Of a stretch of 64,000 nucleotides of DNA, positions 51,652 through 62,860 are shown piece after piece (the first letter of the stretch is position 1; each line of letters opens with the position of its first letter). Source of the DNA: Dipteris shenzhenensis (lineage: Eukaryota; Polypodiophyta; Polypodiopsida; Gleicheniales); the NCBI GenBank assembly GCA_047967505.1, contig CM106541.1, one strand, 5' to 3'. The translations under genes and the position numbers were made by a program. The notes beneath the pieces were generated by a model, which was not told where the DNA came from, made no database searches, and worked only from the letters and a program-made list of their open reading frames with translations.

Positions 51652-52005
51652 TCATTGATTTTTAGGAATTTCTAGATCTTTGGTAAGTTCAAACTCCTCT
51701 CCATGGGAATGGGTGCAATCTTGCAATCTACCATATGAAGCTTCTTTTGGAGAATATTCACGTATTTTTATTGGCTCATAGAGGTGTGAGTTTCTACAAA
51801 ACTCAATGCCAAGAAAATAGCAACTAATAAGTCCAAGATCTTTCATGGGAAACTCAATGCCAAGACAATAGTGGATAAGTCCAAGATCTTTCATGCGAAA
51901 CTCTATAAATAAATTTTTCTTTAGTTTGATTATAATGAATCTCTCACTACTTTCTATCACAATCCGATAATCTACATACAAAAGTGCAATGGTAAGATCT
52001 TCCAT
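51652..52005 (-). pseudogene. Copia RT, catalytic region
   Basis: LLYVDYRIVIESS occupies the YVDD position, so the second Asp is lost (Tyr). FRMKDLGLIHYCLGIEF follows and is then repeated as FPMKDLGLISCYFLGIEF because of a 51-bp tandem duplication (51801-51898). Inactive. Confidence 0.78.
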
Positions 52006-52805
52006 GTGAACTTTATAGGAGAGAGAATGATCGATCTATCCTAGATCAACCACATCCTTGCTAGTTCTATTGTACCAACTTTTAGAAGCTTGCTTTAAGC
52101 CATAGAGACTTTCTTAAGGTGGAAAATTTCATCCCCTTTTCCTAATCAACATACCTTGATAGTTTTTGCATGTAAACTCCGTCTAAGTAACCCTTGAGAA
52201 ATTTGACATCTTGTTGGTACACAATATGGCCAGAGATATATCTTTTTTTTTTGGAAATCCATCTTTGCTATTGGTGCATAAATCTCATCATAATCTTTAA
52301 AAAATTCATAAAATTTGTAGGCATATATTTATCTCGTATAACTTATATGAGAATATATGCATCTCGTATAGATTTGTAGGCATATATTCATCTCATATAA
52401 TCTAAAAATTTTTATTTTTTTATTTTTTTGGTTTCTACAATGTCTTTGAATTCTCTAAATTTGTCAAAGACTCTAAGTTTAAATTTTAAAAAGTAGGTAT
52501 CAAACAATATCTGCTATAGCCATCAATGAATAATAAGTGATCCATTCACAGTATTGGTTTGTGCATACCCTCATACATTGGAGTGCACCAAGTTAAGAGT
52601 TCCTCTTGCTCTAGTTTGTGCTTCTACCAAAGTTCTTTTTGGCTCACTTTCCAAAACAATACGCTTCACAAAACTTTTCAAGAAAGCCGAGTCTCAAAAT
52701 TCCACTTGCCATATTCTGACGTTTGAGTTGTGTTGAATTTTGAAGTTGACATATCCATATCCTTTATTCACTAATTTTGAAAGTTGCATTGCTTGGCAAT
52801 CTATT

Positions 52806-53090
52806 TTACATTGCATAATGATCTGATATTGATGCTAGTATTTTGAATAATCTACCTTCTTTAATTTCTTTTGCAACGAGTTGATATCCTTTGATTTTGT
52901 CTCTGATTAGGCATTGATTTCCATCAAAGATAACCCTATAATTTATTCTTTTCAATTGTCCAACTGACAAGAGATTCTTGCTAAGACTTTGAACATAGGG
53001 TACCAAATCTATGAATCCTTTGTGTCTTGTAAAGCTATCCAAGGGAATTTCCTTTTCCTTGCGTAGGAGGTGGTATATTATTAATTGCAT
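52806..53090 (-). pseudogene. Copia pre-integrase domain
   Basis: 94 codons: GFIDLVPYVQSLSKNLLSVG, GNQCLIRDKIKGYQLVAKEI, GRLFKIL. This is the gag-pre-integrase motif (LYVP...NLLSVGQL...C.I.D). The HxxH of the following integrase finger is not visible. Confidence 0.75.
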
Positions 53091-53240
53091 AGATCACATT
53101 CTTGGATCCTTTCAAACCATTATTTATGTCTTGTCATATGAGATGATTAATCACTACCAATATACCCTTGGTCATGACCAATTTCTTATGCATTGTTTGA
53201 CATGATGACTACATTTGCCTTTTGATTTTTTTAAAGGATG

Positions 53241-53861
53241 CATTTTTCCATCCATACTTTTAGTATGTTGACGTTCAATTGTGCACACTCCCCAAGGACT
53301 GATAACTTAGTGCTTGGTGACCGATGCGTGCACAGTGCTCAGTAGAAGGATGCTCTCTCTTGCACTTTGATGATTGCTTGGCTAGCGTTCTTACGGATGT
53401 AGAACCACATCAGAGAACTGATGGGGTTTGTGTTGCATGGGTGAAATCGTATGAAGAGAGCATGCAAACAACCAATATGAGCATTACTTGATGTGGCAGC
53501 AATGGAAGTAGAACTATTGGCAAAAGTTGAGTCTTGACAGTACAAGAACAAGGATAGGAGGCAAGGCAACTGGGGTAGGATCTTGAGCGATCTAGCATTC
53601 AAAGGGGACCAAGGAATCTAGCCAGATGCCAAGTGATACCTGGTCATGTACAACTATGGGCCAAAATCTCAATGTGCTTTCCCGTTGAAGACTTGCTAGA
53701 GTTGGTGGTCAAACGCTTTGGTGAACACCAATAGTAGACAATACATTGCGTGTTTAGTTGAATAACTAGCAACAACTACTAGCTATGAGTAGTTGTGGGG
53801 TATGTTGCCTGCACTCTTCTTGACTCCAATGAACTTTGACAAAAAACAAAAGAAGGGACAT
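53241..53861. other. Unassigned region
   Basis: Mixed composition, with no TE or gene motif recognised. Confidence 0.45.
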
Positions 53862-54517
53862 TCTAACTTGCAAAAAAACTTTTCCAGAAATGCTATCAAA
53901 TGCTACATGTTTTGGTGATGTTTAGGAGGAATTGAATATAGTTTCTTGTAAATGGTGATATGAGAAGGGAAAAGTCTCAAGGAAAAATTATGATGATGTT
54001 AATGTTACTGCAAATTGGGCACATTTTTTGTGTAAACATGGTCACACCAATGCATTTGGAGTGACCCGAAACCCTCCAAAATTTTGATGCAAAATGTGGA
54101 TCTTCCAACATCAGCAATGTGTCTGGAGGGCCCTTAAACCCCTAAAACAACTTTTTTTTTTTTTGCCTAGATCAAGCCTAATTTAGGCAAAAAAACCCCT
54201 TGAAAATGTCATTTCTCCCTCATTTAGAGTCCGATTTTGGTGATTCAAAAGTTATTTTTGGGGTTTGGAGTCTCTCCGGACGCATTAGCGATATCAAAAT
54301 ATCCAAATTCTACATCAATTTTTTGCTCCATGTTAGGGAAATTTTTTCGAATAACAAGTCATGCTAGCACATGTTCTAGCCTGCAAAAGAACTTTCCCAT
54401 AAATGCAATGAAATGCTACATGTTTTGGTGTTGTTTAGGAGGAATTGAATGTAGTTGCTTATAGATGGTAATATGAGAAGGGAAAAGTCTCAAGGAAACA
54501 TTATGATAATGTTGCAT
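53862..54517. repeat. Pair of ~142-bp direct repeats, 513 bp apart
   Basis: 53862-54003 and 54375-54517 share long blocks (AAATGCTACATGTTTTGGTG, TTTAGGAGGAATTGAAT, GAAGGGAAAAGTCTCAAGGA). The segment between them is not repeated elsewhere. They lack TG/CA ends, so an LTR pair is not supported; a two-copy tandem repeat with ~513-bp unit is more likely. 54518-54880 is unassigned. Confidence 0.8.
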
Positions 54518-54879
54518 GTGATTTTGATAGATAGATTAGTCTTTTAATGATCATTATAATGATCATGTAAATTATTCACATGGCATTCATGGCAAATTTG
54601 AATGAAAAGCCTAAAATAAATGAATGGAAAGAAAAATGTTTAAAGTATGAGAGAAATGCACATTCTCATGTTTTGTCCCTCTTTCATGCATTAGACCTTT
54701 GTTCAAGCCAAGAAATTTTGCATTCGTTTTCATGCAAAATGAGGAGACAAGCCCCAAAGATAGAGGATGCCCTAAACATTCAATAATTTATGAGACAACT
54801 AAGAGTCTTCAAACTCAATGATGGTGATGATGCATGCGTCAACATATTGTTGCTTGTGAATGTAGTCCATCCATTTTTC

Positions 54880-55494
54880 TTGCTGGTTACAGACCGAGTA
54901 GTATGCCAACTCAGATATAGAAGACACTCTTTGCTAGCTTCAAGGATATACCTACTTGGCTACACCTATCAGAGACTTTGCCCAAGTATCCAAGCTATGT
55001 AGACATTAACGTGTACACACACAAATCATCCAAGTAAATAGTAATGAACTCAGTCAAGTTGTGTCAAAACATTTCTAACATGAATCTTTGGAAAGTTGAT
55101 GGCATATTCTACAGTCCAAATGGCATGAACTTCGTGGTATACACATCCCATTTTGTAGTAAATGCAGCCTTTGATGACTGGTCCTTGGTGGCAATAGATA
55201 TCTGACTATAGCCACTGTAGCCATCCACAAACAAATACATCTCGTGATCGGCAACTTGGTTCAAGATTCCATCTATTAATGAAATTGGGAACGGATGTGG
55301 TACAATTTGGGCTTTGAGTTTCCTATAGTCCATAAAAACTTAGAGTTTACCATTCTTCTTGGGTACTGCTATAATAGGAAATAATCAATCACTCATGTCA
55401 ATGGCATAAATGAAACTTGTTCGAATTAGCTTGTCAAGTTTAGCCTTGACTTGCTTGGCATAATTTGGATTCATGTAGTAACATTGTTGCCTAA
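54880..55494 (-). pseudogene. Ty3/Gypsy RT fragment, minus strand
   Basis: Right to left: YYMNPNYAKQVKAKLDKLIR, IIAVPKKNGKL, VFMDYRKLKAQIVPHPFPIS, FVDGYSGYSQISIATKDQSS, TTKFMPFGL, then a stop and IYLDDLCVYT with intact YLDD (about 55046-55057). The RT is nearly complete but has stops. The right end abuts the Gypsy-I LTR at 55495. Confidence 0.85.
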
Positions 55495-56196
55495 TCTCTC
55501 CCTCCTCCTCCTCCTCCTCTCTCCTCCTCCTCCCTCCTCCTCCTCTCTCCTCTCTCTTCTTTCCCCCATGCTCTTACACCTTCTCTCTCTCCCACTCCTA
55601 TGCTCCCCCTATACCCTTTGTTCCTCATTCCTTAAACTCCACGATCTATGAGGGAGATGAGTTCTCCACCATGTACTCTACCCTGAACCTTGGAACCTCC
55701 TTCTAAACCCTGGAACTCCTTCTAAACCCTGGAACTCCTTCTAAACCCTGGAACCTCCTTCTGGACCCTAGAACCTCCTTTTGAACCCTGGAACCTCCTT
55801 CTGAATCCTGGAACCTCCTTCTAAACCATGGAACTCCTTCTAAACCCTGGAACCTCCTTCTAACCTTGGAACTTGCTTCTGAACCCTGGAACCTCCTTCT
55901 AACCCTGGAACCTCCTTCTAACCCTTAAACTCCTCCTAAACCCTACAACCCCCAATGAAGGCGAAAGCCTTCATTACCTCAACCATGATGATACACGTTC
56001 CTTTTACACATGCATGCACTTTGTTTGCTTACCACACTTAAGCCTACGTCTCTCACCGGAACACGACTTGAGGTCCTAAGTTACATGTATACTACAACGA
56101 CAACCCCAATATATCTGTAGGTGACAAAAAGCCTCGGAACCCTGCATACTGAGAGAACCCAGCTCTTCCTACGAAAGTAGTAGGAAAGAGCCAACA
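55495..56196 (+). repeat. Probable Gypsy-I 5' LTR
   Basis: TGTTGCCTAA to GAGCCAACA, with matching TGTTG/CAACA ends, directly followed by the tRNA-Asp primer site. It contains a (CCT)n tract (55499-55560) and a minisatellite. The left boundary is inferred from the end of RT similarity at about 55494. No partner LTR in the window. Confidence 0.6.
55682..55945. repeat. Minisatellite, ~22-bp unit, about 12 copies
   Basis: The unit is close to CCTGGAACCTCCTTCTAAAC, with 18-23 bp variants. Confidence 0.92.
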
Positions 56197-56198
56197 TT

Positions 56199-56216
56199 TG
56201 GCGCCGTTGTCGGGGA
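56199..56216 (+). promoter_or_regulatory. Primer binding site (tRNA-Asp), Gypsy-I
   Basis: TGGCGCCGTTGTCGGGGA matches the complement of the plant tRNA-Asp 3' end with one mismatch (T for C). It is typical of some non-chromodomain Gypsy lineages such as Tat/Athila. Confidence 0.88.
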
Positions 56217-56543
56217 GACTAGCGTCTCAAGTAGCGAGTAAACATACGTAGATATGTGTAAACAACAAACTACTTCAAACTTTCACGAACATAACACTCA
56301 AGGGCAAGGAGAGTAATTTTTTTTTCCCATTTCTAGCCAACCATATCTGCCCCAAGCATCAACCTTGGGTTAGTACCTTAAGAAATTTTCTTTATTTCTT
56401 AAATAGAAGCCACATGATAAACAATCATGCTAGGTATTGTACAGAAATGCGTAGAGCTTGCAATTTCGATCATTTCACCTTTTTGCAGAAAAGCAAACCG
56501 AGCTATCCATAAAGAGTTATGGCTCGGGAAGAGTTTGGGGTTA

Positions 56544-56590
56544 AACCCTAAACCTAAACCCTAAACCTAAACTCAAATCCTATAAAAACC
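56544..56590 (+). promoter_or_regulatory. Telo-box cluster followed by a TATA box
   Basis: Four to five consecutive TAAACCC/TAAACC units (56544-56575) resemble plant telomere repeats or telo-box promoter elements. TATAAAAA follows at 56583-56590. Downstream is a long pyrimidine-rich stretch. Candidate promoter inside the Gypsy-I leader, or a short interstitial telomeric repeat. Confidence 0.5.
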
Positions 56591-56865
56591 AACTCCACCC
56601 CCTCATTGTTCATCTTTCACATTTTGCCTCCATTCTCTTCTTCATTCTGAGCCCTACGCAAGACACTCCTCCCTCTCCATCAACCACCACCTTACTCCCA
56701 TCCTCACATTGTAAGTGACTTCGAGCCCATCTCACAGCGATAACCTAGCCATCCACCCACCGTCCATTGTTCCTCAACAATCCCATTAGATCGAGAAAGA
56801 CTTGGAGAGCGTTCAGGTGACCACCTCTCCCTCCCTTTCGATTTTCGTCCGTTAAGTTTTTTATT

Positions 56866-57289
56866 TCTTCTCTCTCTTTTTCCCCCCCTCCCATTTCCAC
56901 CTCCCCCTCCCCCTCCCCCCTCCATCTCCCCCTTCCCCCTCCATCTCCAACACCCCCTCCCTCTTTCCCTCCCCCCCCCCCTCTCTCTCTCTCTCTCTTT
57001 CCCTCCCCCCTCCATCTCCACCACCCCCTCCCCCTCCCCCTCCCCCCTCCATCTGCACCTCCCCCTCCCCCTCCATCTCCACCTCCCCCTCCCCCTCCCC
57101 CCTCCATCCCCACCACCTCCTCCCCCCTCCATCTCCACGTCCCCCTCTCCCTCCCCCCTCCGTTTCCACCACCACCACCCCCTCCCCCCTCCCCCCTCCA
57201 TCTCCACCACCCCCTCCCTCTTTCTTTCTCTCTCTCTTACACTCTCTCTCTATTTCTCTCTCTCTCTCTCTCTCTTTCTCACTCTCTCA

Positions 57290-57320
<31 letters not shown>

Positions 57321-57357
57321 ACTCTCTCTCTTTCTCACTCTCTCTCTTTCTCTTACA

Positions 57358-57398
<41 letters not shown>

Positions 57399-57470
57399 TC
57401 TCTTTTCCTCTCTCTCTTGTCTCTCTCTCTACTCTCTCTCTCTCACTCTCTCTCTCATTCTCTCGCCCTC
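56866..57470. repeat. 600-bp polypyrimidine satellite (CCCCCT/CTCCAT then CT)
   Basis: 56866-57230 is built of CCCCTCC, CCATCTCCACC and similar units; 57231-57470 is (CT)n with TTT interruptions. Long glycine- or arginine-rich frames on the minus strand are artefacts of this composition. Confidence 0.95.
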
Positions 57471-57475
57471 CCCAT

Positions 57476-58762
57476 TCTCCTGGGGCTTATTGGAGAACAT
57501 GCTCAAAACGCCAACAACAAAATTGATGTCCGGTCTAGTGTTGCATAGATAGATGAGACTGCCGACCAACTTCCTATACCTCCCGATGTCTGCTGGTGGT
57601 GAGGCATCCTCCATAGATAGCCTCGCATTTACCTCCATAGGTGTAGCTATCCCCTTGCACTTGGACATACCAAATGCCTTCAAGATCTCCCTTGCATATT
57701 TCTGCTGAGAGATGAAGATCTTGCCTGGCTTTTGCCAGACTTCAATCCCCAAACAGTAGTGCATCAAGCCTGTCTGTCATCTCAAACTCTGTACTCAACG
57801 CCTTTCTAGTCTGCTGGATCATCTCTTCATAGTCACCTGTAATAAGGAGATCATCCATATATAGAACAATAATAGCGGATTTTCCACCTTTCCTATACAC
57901 ATACAAGTTAGCATATGAGGCACATCTTTTGAAGTTTAATTTATGAAAGAATTTGTCTATCCGTTAGTACCATGCTCTTGGGGCCTACTGTTTCAGCCCA
58001 TACAAAGCCTTCGTTAGCTTACATACCTTGTTCTTAGAATGGGGGACCTCAAACCCAGGTGACTGAGCCACGTACACCTCCTCCTTGAGGTCACCATTCA
58101 AGAATGCTAATTTAACATCCATTTGATAAACTGGCCACTTTTTATGAGTAGCCACCGATAGTACTGTGCGAATAGTCATCATTCTGGCAGTTGGAGCAAA
58201 AGATTCCTTAAAATCAAACCCTTCAACCGACAAAAATCCTTGTGCAACCAATCTGGCTTTGTACTTTTGCAAAGTCCCATTGGCCTTGTACTTTACCTTC
58301 CAAACCCACTTGGTGCCAATAACCCTTCTATTAGGTGGTCGATCTACCAGCTCCCAAGTTTCATACTTCATGATGCTATCATATTCTATTTGCATAGCAT
58401 TTTTCCAATCTCAGTCTGCAAGTGCTTCCTCCAAACTCGCAGGCTCCTTTACTTCTGCAATAATCTCAGCCATCAAGGCCATATTGACTATGTGAGCAGA
58501 AGCCTTCCTTTGCTCCTCGATTCTCTGAGACTGCCTTGGTCCATCTGCATGCTACTCAATAGACATAGGCATCTAGTTATCATGGTCGTAGAGTTGCCTT
58601 CAATGGCTTTTTCGGTGGTGTAACAATAGGTTGGTGACTTATACCTTCATTATCTGATATTTCCTTCTCCTTTATAGCTTTTGGGATAGGTCCATAGTGA
58701 ATTACCTCTTCGCTTGATGATAAAGTGGAAGAGCTCTTCTCTGCCTCCACTACATGTGGCAC
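57476..58762 (-). pseudogene. Copia-H reverse transcriptase and truncated RNase H
   Basis: Linker (58762-58580), then ETWELVDRPPNRRVIGTKWV, YKARLVAQGF, FAPTARMMTIRTVLSVA, WPVYQMDVKLAFLNGDLKEE and YGLKQ with a stop at 57985. The catalytic block VLYMDDLLITGDY follows (YMDD at 57850-57861), then HYCLGIEVWQ, KYAREILKAFGM, GSLIYLCNTRPDINFVVGVL. Reading ends at the satellite. Confidence 0.9.
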
Positions 58763-59896
58763 ACCACATCGTGGCTCGCTATGATCTTCTTTGCCTCTCG
58801 GTCATACAACTTATAGGCTTCTTCACAATAGCCTAAAAAGATACATTTGGTGCTTTTTGGTTGTAGCTTGTTTCTCTCTTTGTCTGGTACATGCACAGAG
58901 CATTCACACCCAAACGTTCTGAAATGGGAGACAGATGGCTTCTTACCACTGTAAGCCTCATGTGGTGTTTTACCTTTGAGTGCCTTTGTATAGTTGGTGA
59001 TTAAGGATGTAAACCGCATTATTGACAACCTCAGTCCAAAAGTGGTTTGGCAGTCCAACACCTTTCAACATACACGTCCCCATCTCCACAGTGGTCTGCA
59101 TTCAACGTTCAACAACCAAATTTTGCTGAGGCATATGTGGTGTCATCGTTTGTCACTTGATCCCTTTGCTCTTGCAAAAATCTCCAAACTCTGTAGAACC
59201 AAACTCACCACCATCATCCGATCTAATTTTCTTCACTTTTCTCCCTGTTTCATTTTCAACAAGCTGTAGCCATTCTTTAAATTTACCAAAAGCTTGAGCC
59301 TTTTCACGAAGAAAGTACACCCACATCTTTCTACTATAGTCATCGACGATCAATTGAAAATAGGAAGATCCCCCCAACGCCTGTGTAGGCATCTTACTGC
59401 ACAAGTCAACATGCACCAACTCTAGAGGAGCGTTTGCTCTATTATTGCTTTCTTGTGGGAATGCCTTTCTCTGTTGCTTGCCCATCATGCAAGTTTCACA
59501 TGGTTCTTTGATTTCTTCTACTGCAGGTAAGTGAGTAACCATACCTTGCTTTTGCATCTCCTTCAGCACTGCAAATCCGATGTGGCCGAATCTTTCATGC
59601 CAAAGTCTACTTGTGCCCACTCCAACGGTGGTTGTAAGAGCACTTAGCTCATACAGGTTGTTCCTCCTTACTCATGTGCCAACAAGATTGCCTACACTAT
59701 CCAGAATTTTTGCTCCTGTCTTGTTGAACCTCACCTCATGGTCAAGGTTAGTTATGGAAGCAACTGATAGAAGATTTCTCTTGATTTGTGGAACATACAG
59801 CACATTAGATAGTTTCTTAACATCTCCATTTATAGAAACAAATGAAACTGTACTTGTACCCTCAACATGGCATTTTGCATTATTTCCAACCGTCAC
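58750..59896 (-). pseudogene. Copia-H protease end and integrase
   Basis: 59896-59672: VSFVSINGDVKKLSNVLYVP and NLLSVASITNLDHEV. 59620-59153: pre-integrase LWHERFGHIGFAVLKEM and CETCMMGKQQRKAF (the HHCC finger), DLCSKMPTQALGGSSYFQLI, VDDYSRKMWVYFL, and IRSDDGGEFGSTEF, giving both catalytic Asp residues. The Glu block lies in the degraded segment 59150-59060. 59061-58750: HEAYSGKKPSVSHFRTFGCE, FLGYCEEAYKLYD. Confidence 0.88.
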
Positions 59897-59908
59897 GATG
59901 ATGGGTTC

Positions 59909-61053
59909 CTATAGAGGCTGCATGGAACAATATAGACCCTTCTTGTAGGTCATGTGATGGGAGGCACCACCATCCAACACCCATGAATCACTTGTGGACG
60001 CTTCTTGAACTGAGAAACACTCTTCCTCAATGGGTAGAAATAGATCCAACTCTACTTCCGCTGTGTTAGCTGTCTCTTTCCCCTTATCTGTCTTCTTCAG
60101 GGTACCATTCTTTTCATATGCTTTCTTGACCCGGCAATCTGCAATCACATGGCCCTTCTTCTTGCAGTAGAAGCATTCTCCCTGAAACTTCTTCTTGCCG
60201 CCCTTCTTTTTGTCACCACTAGTAGAGGACTCACCTTTGGTGGAGGAACCACCTTTGCCTTTTGCAGTGGCAGAGAACGCAACATCCCCATTGCCGCCTC
60301 CATCTCGAGCTTCAAGCCTCAATTCCTCCTCCATAAGTAAAGCACAGAACTCCTCAAATGACAATGGTTGGGGTCTCACCTGAGTGTTAAAGCATTGTTA
60401 CCACTCCATCAATCCTTGGTGGACATATCCAGAGACCCTACCAAGCTAGCTCTTTGCTAGTCTTTTGTATCCCAGCACGAACCATCTGGTCATGCAAATT
60501 TTTGATTCGGATTATGAACACCTCCGTTGTCTCTCCTTCATTAAACTTCTCAGCTCTGCGAGCTGATTCTCTAGGTTCTGGATCCTTGTCTGATTCGCGT
60601 CTCATACTGACTCTCCAATATGTTCTAGGACACAGTTGCCTTAAATGTATGCTGAATCAAGGTCAAAACACTATCAGTAGTACTTGTAACCAGGGCACAC
60701 AGAGCATCTACGTTCCTGCATTTCCAAGCTCATAGAAGGTCAGCATTAGGAGGTCTCATACTCCCCAGATTTGCTGGGTCGGGGGTTCCTTGTGGTTCTG
60801 GGTCTGGTTCTGGGTCAGCAGTCCCCAATACTGTCTCTAGAAGCTCACATGAATCCAAAATAGCAGTAATTTTAAATTTCCATAGAGTGTAGTTCGTACC
60901 ATCTAGCTTGCCTTTAGTGAAGGCTGGTGGACGAATCCTCAATGCCTGGATTGTTGGTGAAGCTAGTGCAGCTGCGGCTGCTAAACTCGAGCCGCTTCTT
61001 GTTGCCATCACTCTGTATGCTGTTGAAGCCCTTGCCTCTCTTCTAGTCTTCAA
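59909..61053 (-). pseudogene. gag: Copia-H Gag and start of protease
   Basis: The N-terminal piece (61053-60730) has FTKGKLDGTNYTLWKFKITA. The middle is broken. The C-terminal piece (60379-59909) has PLSFEEFCALLMEEELRLEA, a Gly/Ser/Lys linker, the knuckle CFYCKKKGHVIADC, then the protease site WVLDGGASHHMT. The catalytic motif is DGG (59966-59974) instead of D-S/T-G. Confidence 0.88.
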
Positions 61054-61068
61054 TCCTTAGAGCCACCT

Positions 61069-61082
61069 GGGCTCTGATACCA
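61069..61082 (-). promoter_or_regulatory. Primer binding site (tRNA-iMet), Copia-H
   Basis: TGGTATCAGAGCCC on the minus strand, directly abutting the LTR. Confidence 0.92.
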
Positions 61083-61711
61083 TGTTAAATTACACGGCAT
61101 AGTGGAACAGAACCTGAACAAAGAATAGAGAGTACACAGCAAACTGGAGATGAATAAAATTTTCCTTCAATACTGATGTAGTACAGATGATGGCTCCATC
61201 CACCCGTGTGCTCCCACAATGGAGCTTAGATGGCGATCTAGACAGATAATGGGTGAAGAGCTACTAGCTGGAAGATCTCTGCTGGTGCAATGGGCTGGGG
61301 AGGTCACCTCTTTATAGCTATGAGGGCGGTGTCGGATCAATGTAGTTGGTGGAACCGACCAGTTAACCTAGTCGGTGAAGCCGACCAGTCAACTTAGTTG
61401 GTGGAACCGACTAGTCCATGGAATATTCAAGGAATATTTCCTATATTGTCGCAAGAGGGCTCTCGCCCCCGAACCCCCACCAGGGGGGCTAGTTGGCCCC
61501 CAAGCCCCAGCAAGAATAAGGGGCTCCCACACAATCACCTTTCTACCATCAACGGTCTTATTGATAGACCTCATCTAACATGCAAGTCAGGCTTGATCCA
61601 TCGAGTGTCCCGGGCTCACACATGGCTTCTCCTCATATGGGGGCCTTATAACTTGAGCACCTTGGATCACTGGTGGTTACCAGATGGGTGGGGCATTGAG
61701 CATATCTAACA
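61083..61711 (-). repeat. Copia-H 5' LTR
   Basis: On the minus strand: TGTTAGATATGC to ATTTAACA, 629 bp. A TATA box (CTATAAAGAGG) lies near 61305-61315. Contains GGTCGGTT/ACCGACTAG-type short repeats near 61340-61410. Confidence 0.85.
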
Positions 61712-61804
61712 TACCTCCACCAAGAAATGAGCAACCAAGCTCATCCACAATGCACATCAGCTCCTAATCCTTAAATAAAAGAAGCTCCATACCCTAATGC
61801 AAAA

Positions 61805-62860
61805 GTGGAGAAGGCTCGATTTCAGGCACTTCAACAATGGGTGCAAAAAGAACAAGCTCAATTCGAGGCTGAGAAGAAAGCACAAGATTCAATCCTTGAC
61901 CTGGCCCCACCAAGTATCGACACTGTCCTCGAGCCTCTGTTCCAGCAACAAGATGCACAACATATGGTACCGCCATGCCAATGTGAAGGTGCTGCAGTCT
62001 CTAGCATTCTAAGTTGCCCAGTGTCCATTCCCATCGGAATCCTCTTACAAAAATGTCCCAATATTTGGGAGAGTTTCAATGGATGGATTGAACTAGCAAA
62101 TCCCCCTCCCCCTATGGAAGACATCGGATATATCCCTGTGCAGATGGGTGAGAGAGATGACATACACAACATCATTGTGTCTTTGATCCATAAAGCATAT
62201 GATGAAGTACAAGTTATAGTGGATCATGGAGCGAGTGTGAATGTCCTATCCAAGGAGCTCTATGACGAATGGGGTCTCCCACCAATCCAAAAGGCTAATT
62301 TCAACATATGCCTTGCAGATGATTCACATGCAAAGCCGTTGGCAATGGTGAATGGAGTGTCCATAAAAGTTGCAGGAGTCCTCTTTACTCTTCAATTCAC
62401 AATCTTGGATCTCCCCAATAAATCTTATTAAATCTTGCTTGGACGTCCTTGGTTGCGTGAAGCATCAGTTCTTCATGATTAGGGAATTGATAGATTGACA
62501 ATCCAAAATTGCAACACCGTAGTAAGAGTCAATGTGAGGATAGGAGAAATAAAACCCATTGTGCCTAGAGCATTGGATGAAACCTCCTCAATGATGATCT
62601 CAAGCAAATCAGCCCCCGTGCAACAACATGCCTTAGCAGGAGATACACAAAGCAATGTCAACAATTGGATCCAAGCATTGATGACCATTGACAATTGCCA
62701 TACACTAGATCCCATCTACTCACAAATTGATGCTAAGGTCATGCAAGTAAAACCTCCACTCGCACATGAAGAACCAATCGATCCAGAAGTGCCATTATTT
62801 ATGGTTGACCTTGAATGGAATAGTGAACCTGAAGAAACTATTCATGATAATAACAACTAG
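61805..62860 (+). pseudogene. Gypsy-I gag tail and retropepsin
   Basis: A Gln/Glu-rich tail (KARFQALQQWVQKEQAQFEA) leads into the protease: VQVIVDHGASVNVLSKELYD (DHG at 62222-62230 replaces D-S/T-G), NICLADDSHAKPLAMVNGVS, then TAA at 62429-62431 and ILLGRPWLREASVLHD in the same frame. A polar linker follows to 62860. The fold is recognisable; activity is doubtful with His in the active-site loop. Confidence 0.8.

Larger units (their letters stand above)
50952..53240 (-). mobile_element. Decayed Copia element, minus strand (protease to RNase H)
   Basis: Right to left: degraded protease (about 53230-53100), pre-integrase VPYVQSLSKNLLSVGQLKRI (52990-52930), a very degraded integrase with shortened spacing, RT (52150-51652), and RNase H PTTIYYDNQSVQVLSKNPTY (about 51235-51170). 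Very AT-rich, with stops throughout. LTRs not identified. Confidence 0.78.
57476..61711 (-). mobile_element. Copia-H: minus-strand Copia retrotransposon, 3'-truncated
   Basis: Right to left: LTR (61083-61711), primer site, gag, protease, integrase, RT with YMDD, start of RNase H. At 57476 coding similarity stops abruptly in the CT satellite, so the rest of RNase H and the 3' LTR are missing. Frame lesions are few per domain, so it is younger than the 51-53 kb copy. It lies between the leader and gag-pol of Gypsy-I, so it probably inserted into that element. Confidence 0.92.

Noticed and set aside
53862-54517. LTR pair
   Set aside because: No TG/CA ends, target duplication, primer site or coding interior.
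56704-57210. 168-codon and overlapping glycine/arginine-rich reading frames on the minus strand
   Set aside because: Pure translation of a polypyrimidine satellite; all frames of such repeats stay open.
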